A stretch of DNA of 64,000 nucleotides from Phaeobacter porticola (GTDB lineage Bacteria; Pseudomonadota; Alphaproteobacteria; Rhodobacterales; Rhodobacteraceae). The position numbers and the translations under genes are program-made. The notes below the pieces were generated by a model, which did no database searches, was not told where the DNA came from, and was given only the letters and a program-made list of their open reading frames with translations. The stretch covers positions 2,480,001 to 2,544,000 of the forward strand of contig NZ_CP016364.1 in assembly GCF_001888185.1 (NCBI RefSeq). Reading direction: 5' to 3'. Of this stretch, positions 32,718-41,720 are shown piece by piece. Within the stretch, counting starts at the first letter, position 1; each line of letters starts with the position of its first letter.

Positions 32718-34562
32718 ATGTTCACAGTCCCCTTCCTTGACCGCGACCTACTGCGAGACGTCAATGCCAATGCCGCAGGCGGCTCCGGGCCGGATGGGCT
32801 GGGCAATCTGCCCGAATGGGACCTCAGCGATCTCTACACGTCTGAAAACGCCGCCGAACTTGATCGTGATCTGGCCTGGCTAGAAAGCGAATGCGCTAGC
32901 TTTGCCGCCGACTACGAAAACAAGCTCGCTAATCTGGATGCCGAAAGCTTGCTAGCCTGCGTTCTGCGCAATGAGAAAATCAACAGCATCGCCGGGCGCA
33001 TCATGTCGTATGCGGGCCTGCGCTACTACCAGCTGACCACGGATGCGGAACGGGCCAAATTCATGTCCGACATGCAGGAGAAGATCACCATCTTCACCAC
33101 GCCGCTGGTGTTCTTCACGCTGGAAATCAACCGGATTGACGACGCCACGCTAGAGGCGCATTTCGCAGCCAATACAGATCTGGCGCGCTACAAGCCTATC
33201 TTTGATCGCATCCGCGCGATGAAGCCTTATCAGCTGTCGGATGAGCTGGAGAAATTCCTCCATGATCTGGGCGTGGTGGGCGATGCCTGGGAACGGCTGT
33301 TTGACGAAACCATCGCGGGCCTCATCTTCACCGTGAATGGAGAAGAGTTGAACATTGAGGGCACGCTGAACCTGCTGACGGAACAGGATCGCAGCAAACG
33401 CGAGGCGGCGGCGCGCGAGCTGGCCCGGGTCTTTTCTGACAACATCAAGATCTTTGCCCGCGTCCATAATACCCAAGCCAAGGAAAAGGAAATCCTTGAC
33501 CGCTGGCGGGGGATGCCGTCACCGCAGATGGGTCGCCACCTGTCCAACCACGTTGAACCCGAAGTGGTCGAGGCCCTGCGAGAAGCGGTTGTTGCGGCCT
33601 ACCCCAAACTGTCGCATCGTTACTATGAACTGAAGCGCAGATGGCTGGGGCTGGACCGGATGCAGGTCTGGGACCGAAACGCGCCGTTGCCGATGGAGAC
33701 CACCCGCACCGTCAACTGGGATGAAGCGCGCAAGATGGTAATGGACGCCTATAGCGCCTTTGACCCGCGCATGGGCGATCTGGCCGAGCCGTTTTTTGAC
33801 AAGGGCTGGATCGACGCGGCAGTGAAACCGGGCAAGGCACCCGGTGCCTTCGCCCACCCTACCGTCACCGATGTGCATCCCTATGTGATGCTGAACTACC
33901 TCGGCAAACCGCGCGATGTGATGACCCTGGCGCACGAGCTGGGCCACGGCGTGCATCAGGTACTGGCGGCAGATCAGGGCGAGATGCTGTCGTCGACACC
34001 GCTGACACTGGCTGAGACAGCCTCGGTCTTTGGCGAGATGTTGACCTTCCGTAAGATGCTGGAAAACGCCAAGGACAAGAACGAGCGCAAAATTCTGCTG
34101 GCGGGCAAGGTCGAGGACATGATCAACACCGTCGTGCGCCAGATCGCGTTTTATGATTTTGAGTGCAAACTGCACGCCGCCCGCGCCGAGGGTGAGCTGA
34201 CCCCCGATGACATCAACGCCCTATGGATGTCAGTACAAGCCGAAAGCCTGGGCGAGGCCTTTGATTTCATGGAAGGATACGAGACCTTCTGGACCTATGT
34301 ACCGCATTTTGTGCACTCCCCTTTCTACGTCTACGCTTACGCATTTGGGGACGGGCTGGTGAACGCGCTCTACTCGGTCTACGCAGAAGGGGCCGAAGGG
34401 TTCGAGGATAAGTACTTCGACATGTTAAAGGCCGGGGGCTCCAAGCACCATAAGGAACTGTTGGCACCATTTGGTCTGGATGCAAGTGATCCGACTTTCT
34501 GGGATAAGGGGCTCAGCATGATTTCCAGTATGATCGACGAGTTGGAGTCGATGGAGGACTGA
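32718..34562 (+). CDS. pepF: Oligoendopeptidase F family metallopeptidase
   Basis: A 614-residue M3-family zinc metallopeptidase that cleaves short oligopeptides in the cytoplasm. The HEXXH motif is at about residues 405-409 (TLAHELGHGVHQ), with the downstream Glu in the helix TLAETASVFGEM as third zinc ligand; the PepF/M3 C-terminal signature (PHFVHSPFYVYAYAFGDG by motif) follows. Length fits the family. The gene is single: 146 bp from the hydrolase stop upstream. Confidence 0.93.
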   Translation: MFTVPFLDRDLLRDVNANAAGGSGPDGLGNLPEWDLSDLYTSENAAELDRDLAWLESECASFAADYENKLANLDAESLLACVLRNEKINSIAGRIMSYAGLRYYQLTTDAERAKFMSDMQEKITIFTTPLVFFTLEINRIDDATLEAHFAANTDLARYKPIFDRIRAMKPYQLSDELEKFLHDLGVVGDAWERLFDETIAGLIFTVNGEELNIEGTLNLLTEQDRSKREAAARELARVFSDNIKIFARVHNTQAKEKEILDRWRGMPSPQMGRHLSNHVEPEVVEALREAVVAAYPKLSHRYYELKRRWLGLDRMQVWDRNAPLPMETTRTVNWDEARKMVMDAYSAFDPRMGDLAEPFFDKGWIDAAVKPGKAPGAFAHPTVTDVHPYVMLNYLGKPRDVMTLAHELGHGVHQVLAADQGEMLSSTPLTLAETASVFGEMLTFRKMLENAKDKNERKILLAGKVEDMINTVVRQIAFYDFECKLHAARAEGELTPDDINALWMSVQAESLGEAFDFMEGYETFWTYVPHFVHSPFYVYAYAFGDGLVNALYSVYAEGAEGFEDKYFDMLKAGGSKHHKELLAPFGLDASDPTFWDKGLSMISSMIDELESMED

Positions 34563-34652
34563 TCCTAAATTAGTACGTGGCAAACCAATTAAAGGGGCGT
34601 GACCGGCAGGTTGCGCCCTTCTCCGTGTCTACTACGCCCTTTTTCAAAGCGA

Positions 34653-34922
34653 TTACTTCAGCTGACTGTCCTTGCTGCCGCGACGGTTAATGCCGCCGCG
34701 CGCATTGTAGGCGCTGTCGCGATCCTGCTGACACTCAATACAGAGCTTTACGCCGGGGATAGCCCTGCGACGTGGCTCTGGGATTGGCTCTTCGCAATCG
34801 GCGCAATGGGTCAGGCTCTCGCCCATCGGGCCACGGCGCGCTTTCAATCGTGCCAACTCGTCGCTGATCGAGGCTTCGATTTGCTCACTCACGGCGCCGT
34901 CGCGGGCCCATCCTCCAGCCAT
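34653..34922 (-). CDS. DksA/TraR-family zinc finger protein
   Basis: An 89-residue protein from ATG 34922, placed there because GGGAG lies 7 nt upstream; the frame continues to 34982 without support. It contains one C4 zinc finger: C-x2-C (HCADCEEPIPEPRR) and C-x2-C (CIECQQDRD), the TraR/DksA pattern, with an N-terminal helix and no long coiled coil. Such short forms can bind RNA polymerase secondary channel and adjust transcription; the specific role is unknown. It is convergent with pepF and divergent from the GST gene. Confidence 0.85.
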   Translation of the reverse strand: MAGGWARDGAVSEQIEASISDELARLKARRGPMGESLTHCADCEEPIPEPRRRAIPGVKLCIECQQDRDSAYNARGGINRRGSKDSQLK

Positions 34923-35161
34923 GACATTTCTCCCTTTGGTCGAAGCAAGGTAGCATATTTGCCCCACGTTGTCAGAAGACAACGCAGACCTCCCCGACCG
35001 GGTTCCGACCTTGCCTCGTGCGCCGCGATATGCCGATCAGCCCATGGGGCGTGGGAACAAAAGTCGCAGGCCATTCATTGAGTATGCAACGGCGGTTCTT
35101 CGCTGCCAGTTGATGTCTAGCGCGCCGTACTTGCAGAACCTATGATTCTAAGGAGCCATTC

Positions 35162-35776
35162 ATGCTGACAATTCATTGCCTTGGCCACTCTCGTGCCATC
35201 CGCCTCATCTGGCTGATGGAAGACCTGGGGCAGCCCTACGATATGGTTTTTTACGAGCGCACCGACAATTTTCGAGCACCGGATAGCTTGGCCAAAGTCC
35301 ATCCTCTGGGCAAATCACCCGTGATCGAAGACGGGCATATCAAGATTGCAGAATCCGCAACCTGCCTGCGGTATCTGACGAAACGCTTTGACGACAACAC
35401 CCACGTCCCACCCGCCGACACCGCCGAGGCGCTGCGCCATGAGGAACTGCTCGATTATGTCGAAAGCTCCTTTGCAGAGGTGGCGATGGGCGTGTTACTG
35501 CCTGCGCTGCGTGGAAAGCAGGCAGATGATAATGCCGAACAGGCCATGACTGCACATCTTAGCTATCTGACACGCCAGCTGCCTGAAGAGGGCTTGCTGT
35601 TTTCGGATAGCCCGACGCTGGCTGACATCCAGTTTTCCTACATCCTCGCTAATCTATCCGCCATTGGTGCCCTAAAAGAAGCGCCGCGCGTTGCCAGGTA
35701 CTGGGACGATATTCAAAAACAGCCTGGATGTCAGGCGGCTGTGGCCAAGGCAGGACCGATGGCGCCATCGTTTTAG
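35162..35776 (+). CDS. Glutathione S-transferase family protein
   Basis: A 204-residue protein with an N-terminal thioredoxin-like GST domain (LTIHCLGHSRAIRLIWLMEDL, then HPLGKSPVIEDGHIKIAESA, with the glutathione-binding Glu-Ser pair) and a helical C-terminal domain (RQLPEEGLLFSDSPTLADIQFSYIL by motif). Substrate unknown. GGAG is 6 nt upstream of the ATG. It is followed 45 bp later by an NAD(P)-binding protein gene, probably in the same transcript. Confidence 0.9.
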   Translation: MLTIHCLGHSRAIRLIWLMEDLGQPYDMVFYERTDNFRAPDSLAKVHPLGKSPVIEDGHIKIAESATCLRYLTKRFDDNTHVPPADTAEALRHEELLDYVESSFAEVAMGVLLPALRGKQADDNAEQAMTAHLSYLTRQLPEEGLLFSDSPTLADIQFSYILANLSAIGALKEAPRVARYWDDIQKQPGCQAAVAKAGPMAPSF

Positions 35777-35821
35777 ACCTCTCAACGCGCCTCTTCCACG
35801 TGACCATTTCAGGAGCCTAAT

Positions 35822-36418
35822 ATGAAAATTCTTGTCGCCGGTGCCACCGGCAAAACTGGCCGTCGTCTGGTCGAAAAACTGCATCGCCTTGGCCATCAAC
35901 CCATCGCTCTGGTTCGCGAAAGCTCTGACACCAGCACATTGTCACGTGGAACGCTCACGCGACACGGTGATCTTACCGATTTGCCGCAGGACGTCTGCAA
36001 GGATTGTGACAGCGTTATCTTCGCCGCCGGGTCAGGTGGCGATACCAGCGCCGAAATGACCGACAAAATCGACCGTGATGGAGCCAAACGACTGGTGGAT
36101 CTCGCCAAACAATCCGGGGTTTCACGTTTTGTAATGCTTAGCACTGTGGGCGCAGGGGATCCCGACCCAGAGAGCGAGCTGGCGCATTATCTTCAGGCCA
36201 AGCATGAGGCGGATGAGCATCTTAAACGCTCGGGGCTTGATTATGCAATCCTACGCCCGGTCCGCCTGACCGAAGGCGATGGCACCGGCAAGGTTCAGTT
36301 CGGCGAAAATGTCCACCCTGACGCAGTGGCCGCGCGCGGTGATGTCGCCGCAGCTTTGGCCGATGCAGTCTGCAACCCCAATTGGAGCGGCAAAGCACAA
36401 CTGATGCAGTCGCTCTAG
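35822..36418 (+). CDS. NAD(P)H-binding atypical SDR protein
   Basis: A 198-residue protein of the NmrA-like/atypical SDR group: N-terminal MKILVAGATGKTGRRLVEKL (Rossmann GxxGxxG), SGVSRFVMLSTVGAGDP and LKRSGLDYAILRPVRLTEGDG, with the C-terminal tail VAARGDVAAALADAV. These proteins often bind NADP without the classical SDR active site, and act as reductases or redox sensors. GGAG before the ATG. Probably co-transcribed with the GST gene upstream. The substrate is unknown. Confidence 0.85.
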   Translation: MKILVAGATGKTGRRLVEKLHRLGHQPIALVRESSDTSTLSRGTLTRHGDLTDLPQDVCKDCDSVIFAAGSGGDTSAEMTDKIDRDGAKRLVDLAKQSGVSRFVMLSTVGAGDPDPESELAHYLQAKHEADEHLKRSGLDYAILRPVRLTEGDGTGKVQFGENVHPDAVAARGDVAAALADAVCNPNWSGKAQLMQSL

Positions 36419-36433
36419 GGTTCTGGCCGACCA

Positions 36434-36468
36434 GGTAAGCTCCGGCGTGGTTCACGCCTGAGCTTATC
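36434..36468. terminator. Bidirectional terminator between SDR and sugar ATPase genes
   Basis: GGTAAGCTCCGGCGTG (36434-36449) pairs with CACGCCTGAGCTTATC (36453-36468) with two mismatches around a 3-nt loop, between two convergent genes. The hairpin is followed by ATTTGG on the plus strand. Confidence 0.65.
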
Positions 36469-36522
36469 ATTTGGCGCTGCTGTTGAGAGGAAACATCCCG
36501 ACAACTCACCACGTGACCGACC

Positions 36523-37584
36523 TCAGCGCAGACGCTGTTCGCTCTGCCCATCAAAGAAGTAGGCCTTTGTGTCATCAAAGTCTAACGTCACTGCGGTGCC
36601 TTCTGGCAGCGCCTCATCCCCACGGGTTTCAACAATTATTTTCTCTCCGGTGCTGCTGCGTAGATAGTCATAGGACACCCCACCCAGCCGTTCCCGCAGC
36701 TCTAGGATCAGGCTGCTATCACCGGCCTCAACCGTCAGATGCTGTGGACGGATCCCAACCAACACAGTCGCCCCTTCCTTCGGCAACACGACGGATGTCC
36801 GTACCCGCCGGTTTTCCAGCGCAGGGACGACGATCACGCCACCCGCAACCTGACCTTTCAAAAAATTCATACTGGGAGAGCCGATAAAACCGGCAACAAA
36901 ACGGTTGTCGGGGTCAGCGTACAGATCCATCGGGCTGCCGACCTGCTCGACCCGACCGGCCCGCAGCACAACAATTTTATCCGCCAGCGTCATCGCCTCG
37001 ACCTGATCATGGGTCACATAGATCATGGTGGCACCGATTTCCTTGTGCAGGCGCGCGATCTCGACCCGCATGTCAACGCGCAGCTCAGCATCAAGATTGG
37101 AGAGCGGCTCGTCGAACAAAAACACCTCCGGGCCGCGCACTATCGCCCGCCCTATGGCAACCCGCTGACGCTGACCGCCAGACAGGGCTTTCGGCTTGCG
37201 CTTGAGGTAATCATCCAGCTTCAGGATCCGGCTCGCTTCATCGACCTTTGCCTTAATCGCGGCCTTAGGGTGGCCGTTCATCTTGAGCCCGAACCCCATG
37301 TTTTCCTCAACAGTCATATGGGGGTAGAGCGCATAGGACTGAAACACCATCGCGACACCACGATCCGCGGCATCCAGCCCCGTCACGTCGCGGTCGCCAA
37401 TGTGAATCTGTCCGCTGCTGGTCTCCTCCAGCCCAGCGATCATCCGCAACAATGTGGATTTTCCACAGCCCGAGGGACCGACAAAGACGCAGAATTCGCC
37501 ATCCCTGATGGATAGATCCACATCATGGATCACTTGAACATCGCCATATTTTTTGACGGCCTTGGCCAATGTGACCCCTGTCAT
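36523..37584 (-). CDS. Sugar ABC transporter ATPase (MalK/UgpC type)
   Basis: A 353-residue ATPase with Walker A GPSGCGKSTLLRMIAG (about 37-52), signature LSGGQRQRVAIGRAIV (about 134-149), Walker B VFLFDEPLSNLD and a C-terminal OB-fold TOBE domain (about 260-345). This C-terminal domain is typical of ATPases serving CUT1-type sugar ABC importers. It is the only ATPase gene in this cluster, and the facing operon has a binding protein and two permeases but no ATPase, so they very likely form one importer for galactosides. It lies 17 bp downstream of the iclR-type gene. Confidence 0.92.
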   Translation of the reverse strand: MTGVTLAKAVKKYGDVQVIHDVDLSIRDGEFCVFVGPSGCGKSTLLRMIAGLEETSSGQIHIGDRDVTGLDAADRGVAMVFQSYALYPHMTVEENMGFGLKMNGHPKAAIKAKVDEASRILKLDDYLKRKPKALSGGQRQRVAIGRAIVRGPEVFLFDEPLSNLDAELRVDMRVEIARLHKEIGATMIYVTHDQVEAMTLADKIVVLRAGRVEQVGSPMDLYADPDNRFVAGFIGSPSMNFLKGQVAGGVIVVPALENRRVRTSVVLPKEGATVLVGIRPQHLTVEAGDSSLILELRERLGGVSYDYLRSSTGEKIIVETRGDEALPEGTAVTLDFDDTKAYFFDGQSEQRLR

Positions 37585-37601
37585 TCGTCTTCTCCCTAAG
37601 A

Positions 37602-38393
37602 TTAACTCGGAAATTGCCAGGTCTCGGCTGCGGTTGCGATTTCTTGCGCGGCCTTTACCAGTGCCGGACGCAGATTGCTTAGCGCATCCAGCGACTGCCG
37701 CTGGCGCGAGGATGTGATCGACAAACCGCCCATCACCTTGCCCGCCGCCGACAGGATCGGGACTGCGATGCAGATGATGCCGGGCTCGTGCTCTTCGCGG
37801 TCAAAGGCGACGCCGTCGCGGCGGATCTCTGCCAGCTCAGCCATCAGTGCTTCGGGGGTGGACAGCGTCTGGGGCGTATGAGCAAAAAACGCCTGTCGGC
37901 GGATCGCATCGGCCTGCGCCTCCGCTGACAGATACGCGATCATCGCCTTACCGACACCAGTACAGTAGCCAGGTCCGATCTTGCCCGCCTGACTGAACAT
38001 TTCGATTGGTGTTTCGGCGTTGCGTTTATCAACATAGAGCACCTGGCCGCGATCCAGCTGCGCCAGATGGATGGTCTCTCCGACGTCTGCTGATAGCTGG
38101 TCAAGACAAGGCCGCGCGACCGGGGCCAGCGCGCTTTGCCGCCATGCGGCATGGGCCAGCCGCACCAACCGCAGGCCCGGTGCATAGGTCTGCTGGGTAT
38201 CATCATAGGACAGCATGCCTTGATTTGTCAGTGTCTGGACCAGCCGATACAGGGTCGCCTTGGGATGATCCGATATCGCCAGTACCTCGCCAAACCGCAT
38301 GGGACGGCCCGCCTCGGCAATTTGATCCAGCACCGCCAGCGCCTTGCCGACTGTACCATCTGCCTCTCGCGCGTTGGGCGCCATCTTTGCCAT
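37602..38393 (-). CDS. IclR-family regulator of the galactoside operon
   Basis: A 263-residue IclR-type regulator: N-terminal winged helix (GKALAVLDQIAEAGRPMRFGEVLAISDHPKATLYRLVQTL by motif) and a C-terminal ligand-binding domain (GETIHLAQLDRGQVLYVDKRN, GIICIAVPILSAAGKVMGGLSITSSR by motif). It is divergent from the galactoside operon with 134 bp between starts. That interval holds a long inverted repeat (38461-38497) that is a good candidate operator. It would likely repress until galactose or an intermediate is present; the effector is unknown. Confidence 0.9.
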   Translation of the reverse strand: MAKMAPNAREADGTVGKALAVLDQIAEAGRPMRFGEVLAISDHPKATLYRLVQTLTNQGMLSYDDTQQTYAPGLRLVRLAHAAWRQSALAPVARPCLDQLSADVGETIHLAQLDRGQVLYVDKRNAETPIEMFSQAGKIGPGYCTGVGKAMIAYLSAEAQADAIRRQAFFAHTPQTLSTPEALMAELAEIRRDGVAFDREEHEPGIICIAVPILSAAGKVMGGLSITSSRQRQSLDALSNLRPALVKAAQEIATAAETWQFPS

Positions 38394-38460
38394 CGCTATC
38401 CTTTCTCGTCCATGCCGGGATGGACGTAACTGTTGACATCCTTAGCCGAGGCCGCTCATA

Positions 38461-38497
38461 GTTTCAATAGTTGGAATTTGGTTCCAATATATGAAAC
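38461..38497. promoter_or_regulatory. Candidate IclR operator in the galactoside divergent promoter
   Basis: GTTTCAATAGTTGGAA (38461-38476) and TTCCAATATATGAAAC (38482-38497) form an inverted repeat with 13 of 16 symmetrical positions and a 5-nt centre; the inner core is TTGGAA-N5-TTCCAA. It lies 30 bp upstream of the binding-protein start and 67 bp from the iclR start, in the only divergent promoter of the locus. Binding is inferred, not shown. Confidence 0.6.
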
Positions 38498-38527
38498 AAA
38501 ACTATAAGCGTCAATCGGGAGGACGTC

Positions 38528-39778
38528 ATGACTAAACTGAAAGGAACGGTCGCGGGGCTGGCATTGGGCCTTGGCCTTGTGACCTCAGCACAGGCCGAAC
38601 TCAGCGGCACGCTCAAGATTTTTTCGGACATGTCCAATCCTGCGCCCCGCGCAGTGATGGAACAGATGGCAGAAGATTTTGACGCCATGCACCCTAACCT
38701 GTCGGTTGAGCTGACCGTCATCGACCGCGAAGCCTACAAGACCCAGATCCGCAACTTCCTGACTGCAAATGCACCGGATGTGGCCAACTGGTACGCGGCG
38801 AACCGTATGCGGCCCTATGTATCTGCGGGCCTGTTTGAGGATGTCAGCGATTTATGGGCCGAACCTGCGATCGCGGATGCGCTGGCCTCGACCAAGGGCG
38901 CAATGACGCTGGATGGCAAACAATGGGGCGTGCCCTATACCTACTATCAGTGGGGCGTTTACTACCGCGAAGACATCTACAACGAATTGGGCCTGGAAGA
39001 GCCCACCGACTGGGAGAGCTTTAAGTCCAACTGCCAGAAGATCTTGGATTCCGGTCGAAAATGCTTCACCATCGGGTCAAAGTTCCTATGGACTGCAGGC
39101 GGCTGGTTTGACTATCTGAACATGCGGACCAACGGCTATGACTTCCACATGGCGCTGACCAATGGCGAAGTTGCTTGGACTGACGACCGCGTCAAACAGA
39201 CTTTTGCCAACTGGCGCGAACTGATCGACATGGGTGCGTTCATCGACAACCACCAGTCGTATAGCTGGCAAGAAGCCCTGCCGTTTATGGTAAAAGGCGA
39301 GGCCGCAGCCTATCTGATGGGCAACTTTGCCGTCGCCCCGCTGCGCGAGGCCGGCCTTAGCAATGACCAGCTGGATTTCTATCAGTTCCCGACTATCAAC
39401 CCCGACGTAGAACGGGCCGAAGACGCCCCTACGGACACGTTCCACATCCCAGCGGGCGCGCAGAACAAAGAAGCCGCGCGAGAATTTTTGCGGTTTGTCG
39501 TCTCGGCCGACAACCAGACCAAGATCAATGGCGGTAACGCACTTGGTCAATTGCCGGTGAATTCTGGCTCTTCGGTAGATGACGACGAGATGCTGAACCA
39601 GGGCTTTGAGATGCTCTCGTCCAACTCACCCGGTGGCATCGCGCAGTTCTTTGACCGCGACGCTCCGGCAGAAATGGCCTCCATCGCGATGGAAGGCTTT
39701 CAGGAATTCATGGTGTTCCCGGACAATCTGGACGACATCCTAAGCCGTTTGGAGAAAGCACGCGAGCGGGTTTACTAA
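38528..39778 (+). CDS. Galactoside ABC transporter periplasmic binding protein
   Basis: A 416-residue family-1 (CUT1 type) solute-binding protein with signal peptide (MTKLKGTVAGLALGLGLV, cleavage after QAE or QA). Mature motifs: LSGTLKIFSDMSNPAPR, ADFDAMHP-like segments and the C-terminal NGGNALGQLPVNSGS. First gene of the operon, with GGGAGG before the ATG. The hydrolases that follow (alpha- and beta-galactosidase) make alpha-galactosides such as melibiose or raffinose-like sugars, and beta-galactosides, the likely substrates, but specificity cannot be read. Confidence 0.9.
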   Translation: MTKLKGTVAGLALGLGLVTSAQAELSGTLKIFSDMSNPAPRAVMEQMAEDFDAMHPNLSVELTVIDREAYKTQIRNFLTANAPDVANWYAANRMRPYVSAGLFEDVSDLWAEPAIADALASTKGAMTLDGKQWGVPYTYYQWGVYYREDIYNELGLEEPTDWESFKSNCQKILDSGRKCFTIGSKFLWTAGGWFDYLNMRTNGYDFHMALTNGEVAWTDDRVKQTFANWRELIDMGAFIDNHQSYSWQEALPFMVKGEAAAYLMGNFAVAPLREAGLSNDQLDFYQFPTINPDVERAEDAPTDTFHIPAGAQNKEAAREFLRFVVSADNQTKINGGNALGQLPVNSGSSVDDDEMLNQGFEMLSSNSPGGIAQFFDRDAPAEMASIAMEGFQEFMVFPDNLDDILSRLEKARERVY

Positions 39779-39800
39779 CCCCCGCTTCGCCATTTTGACA

Positions 39801-39829
39801 GCAAGGCCGGTTCATCTTATCGGCCTTGC
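39801..39829 (+). promoter_or_regulatory. Intra-operon hairpin after the binding-protein gene
   Basis: GCAAGGCCG (39801-39809) pairs with CGGCCTTGC (39821-39829) around an 11-nt loop, in the 146-bp gap between the binding protein and permease genes. There is no T-run. A second, smaller hairpin (GCGGGTA TCGG TACCCGC, 39859-39876) follows. Such hairpins after binding-protein genes commonly stabilise the upstream mRNA or reduce read-through, giving more binding protein than permease. Confidence 0.5.
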
Positions 39830-39924
39830 AATGCTTCGATGCCAGATCGCGTAGCATTGCGGGTATCGGTACCCGCTGCACAGCCCGCAGCCCCCCGCGG
39901 CAAGACCAACAAGGGAGATCTCCT

Positions 39925-40872
39925 GTGGCTAAGACCAACCTCGCCCCAGAAATCGGACCGACTGCCAGATCGCGCGGTTCCAGCGATAGCTGGCTGCGGC
40001 GCAATCGCCAAACCCTCGCACCGTGGCTGTTCCTTGCGCCCGGCGTGATCTTCTTTCTGTTCTACGTGATCTTCCCAATTCTTCAGAGCTTCAACCTCTC
40101 GTTCTACCGCTGGGACGGTCTGGGTGATCCACAGTTCATCGGCATGGACAACTACCGCGAGCTGATGGACGATCGCGCCTTCGAAGTCTCTATGTGGAAC
40201 AACCTCAAGTGGCTGCTTCTCTATCTATTGGCCATCCCAGCGGGGCTATTCATCGCACTGTTCCTAAATCAGACAGTGACAGGTATTCGCCTTTATAAAT
40301 CTTTGTTTTTCTTTCCTTTTGTGATCAGTCAGGTTGTTGTTGGCCTGGTGTTCAGCTGGTTCTACGACCCCACCTTTGGTTTGTTAAATCAGGTGTTGGG
40401 CTGGGTTGGGCTGGGCCCCTTGAACGTCCTTGGGGATCCGACACTGGTGACTTATGGCATCATTGCCGCAGGGCTGTGGCCGCAAACGGCTTATTGCATG
40501 ATCCTGTATCTGACCGGCCTGAATGCCGTTGATCCAGAACAGGTAGAAGCGGCGCGGCTGGACGGCGCAAAAGGCGCCAAAATGCTCTGGTATGTCATCA
40601 TTCCGCAACTGAGACCGGCAACTTTTGTGGCCTTTGTTGTGACCATTATTGGCGCGCTGCGCAGTTTTGATCTGATTTCCATCATGACCAACGGCGGGCC
40701 CTTCGGTTCCAGCCGGGTGTTGTCTTTCTATATGTTTGAAAAAGCTCTGTCAGAATATGGCTTTCGCATGGGATATGGCGCCGCCATCGCGGTGGTGCTG
40801 TTTTTGATCATGCTCTGCTTCATCGCTTACTTCCTGTGGTCCATGTACCAAGATGATAAAGGTGCGCGCTGA
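39925..40872 (+). CDS. Galactoside ABC transporter permease 1
   Basis: A 315-residue CUT1-type membrane permease (MalF-like) with six predicted helices and the cytoplasmic coupling motif (EAARLDGAKGAKMLWYVIIPQLRP, EAA loop, by motif). The GTG at 39925 with GGAG upstream is the start; the 33 residues before it in the open frame are low-complexity and unlike the family. The stop overlaps the next start by 1 nt (TGATG). Confidence 0.92.
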   Translation: MAKTNLAPEIGPTARSRGSSDSWLRRNRQTLAPWLFLAPGVIFFLFYVIFPILQSFNLSFYRWDGLGDPQFIGMDNYRELMDDRAFEVSMWNNLKWLLLYLLAIPAGLFIALFLNQTVTGIRLYKSLFFFPFVISQVVVGLVFSWFYDPTFGLLNQVLGWVGLGPLNVLGDPTLVTYGIIAAGLWPQTAYCMILYLTGLNAVDPEQVEAARLDGAKGAKMLWYVIIPQLRPATFVAFVVTIIGALRSFDLISIMTNGGPFGSSRVLSFYMFEKALSEYGFRMGYGAAIAVVLFLIMLCFIAYFLWSMYQDDKGAR

Positions 40873-41720
40873 TGTTTCCTAAACCTATTCAAAACAGCTC
40901 TCGCGGGTGGCAGGCCACATATCAAGCGCTGGTGCCCGCCGCATTGATCCTATGGTTGTTGCCGTTGATTGCGGTGGCGATTTTTTCCGTCAAGCCAGAC
41001 GTGGATTTCACCACCGGAAACTACTGGGGAATGCCCAGCTCGTTTGAGGGCGCCAGCAACTATGGCAAAGTCTTCTTCGGGTCCGACATGCCGCGATATC
41101 TCATGAACTCGGTCCTGATCACGGTTCCGACCGTCATTGGCGCGGTAGCCCTGTCCTGCATGACCGGCTTCGCCCTAGGGGTTTATAAGTTTCGCGGCAA
41201 TCTGTTGCTGTTCTTCATGTTTGTCGCTGGGAATTTCGTTCCGTTCCAGATTTTGATGGTTCCGGTGCGGGATCTGACACTGGACCTGGGGCTTTACAAC
41301 ACCAAGACCGGCCTTGTGCTGTTCCACATCGCCTTTCAAACAGGGTTCTGCACACTGTTCATGCGAAACTTTATCCGCGCTCTGCCGTTTGAGCTCATCG
41401 AGGCCGCACGGGTCGAGGGCGTCGCGGAGTGGCGGATCTTCTGGTATGTGGTTCTGCCCCTGATGAAGCCAGCGATTGCCGCTCTCGCGGTGCTGATCTT
41501 CACTTTCATCTGGAATGACTACTTTTGGGCCGTGGTACTGACGCAAGGTGCCGAGAGCCAGCCGGTGACCGCCGGGATCACCAGCTTCAACGCGCAATAT
41601 CGGGCCGCCTACCATTTGATGAGCGCAGGCAGTATCGTCGCCGCCCTTCCGCCCGTTGCGATGTTCTTCCTGATGCAGCGCCATTTCATCGCAGGGCTAA
41701 CGCTAGGAGCGGTGAAGTGA
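40872..41720 (+). CDS. Galactoside ABC transporter permease 2
   Basis: A 282-residue CUT1-type permease (MalG-like) with six predicted membrane segments and the EAA-type loop EAARVEGVAEWRIFWYVVLP by motif. It pairs with permease 1 and the ATPase encoded divergently (36523). The AGGAG at its end is the ribosome-binding site of the alpha-galactosidase, whose GTG overlaps the permease stop by 3 nt. Confidence 0.92.
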   Translation: MFPKPIQNSSRGWQATYQALVPAALILWLLPLIAVAIFSVKPDVDFTTGNYWGMPSSFEGASNYGKVFFGSDMPRYLMNSVLITVPTVIGAVALSCMTGFALGVYKFRGNLLLFFMFVAGNFVPFQILMVPVRDLTLDLGLYNTKTGLVLFHIAFQTGFCTLFMRNFIRALPFELIEAARVEGVAEWRIFWYVVLPLMKPAIAALAVLIFTFIWNDYFWAVVLTQGAESQPVTAGITSFNAQYRAAYHLMSAGSIVAALPPVAMFFLMQRHFIAGLTLGAVK

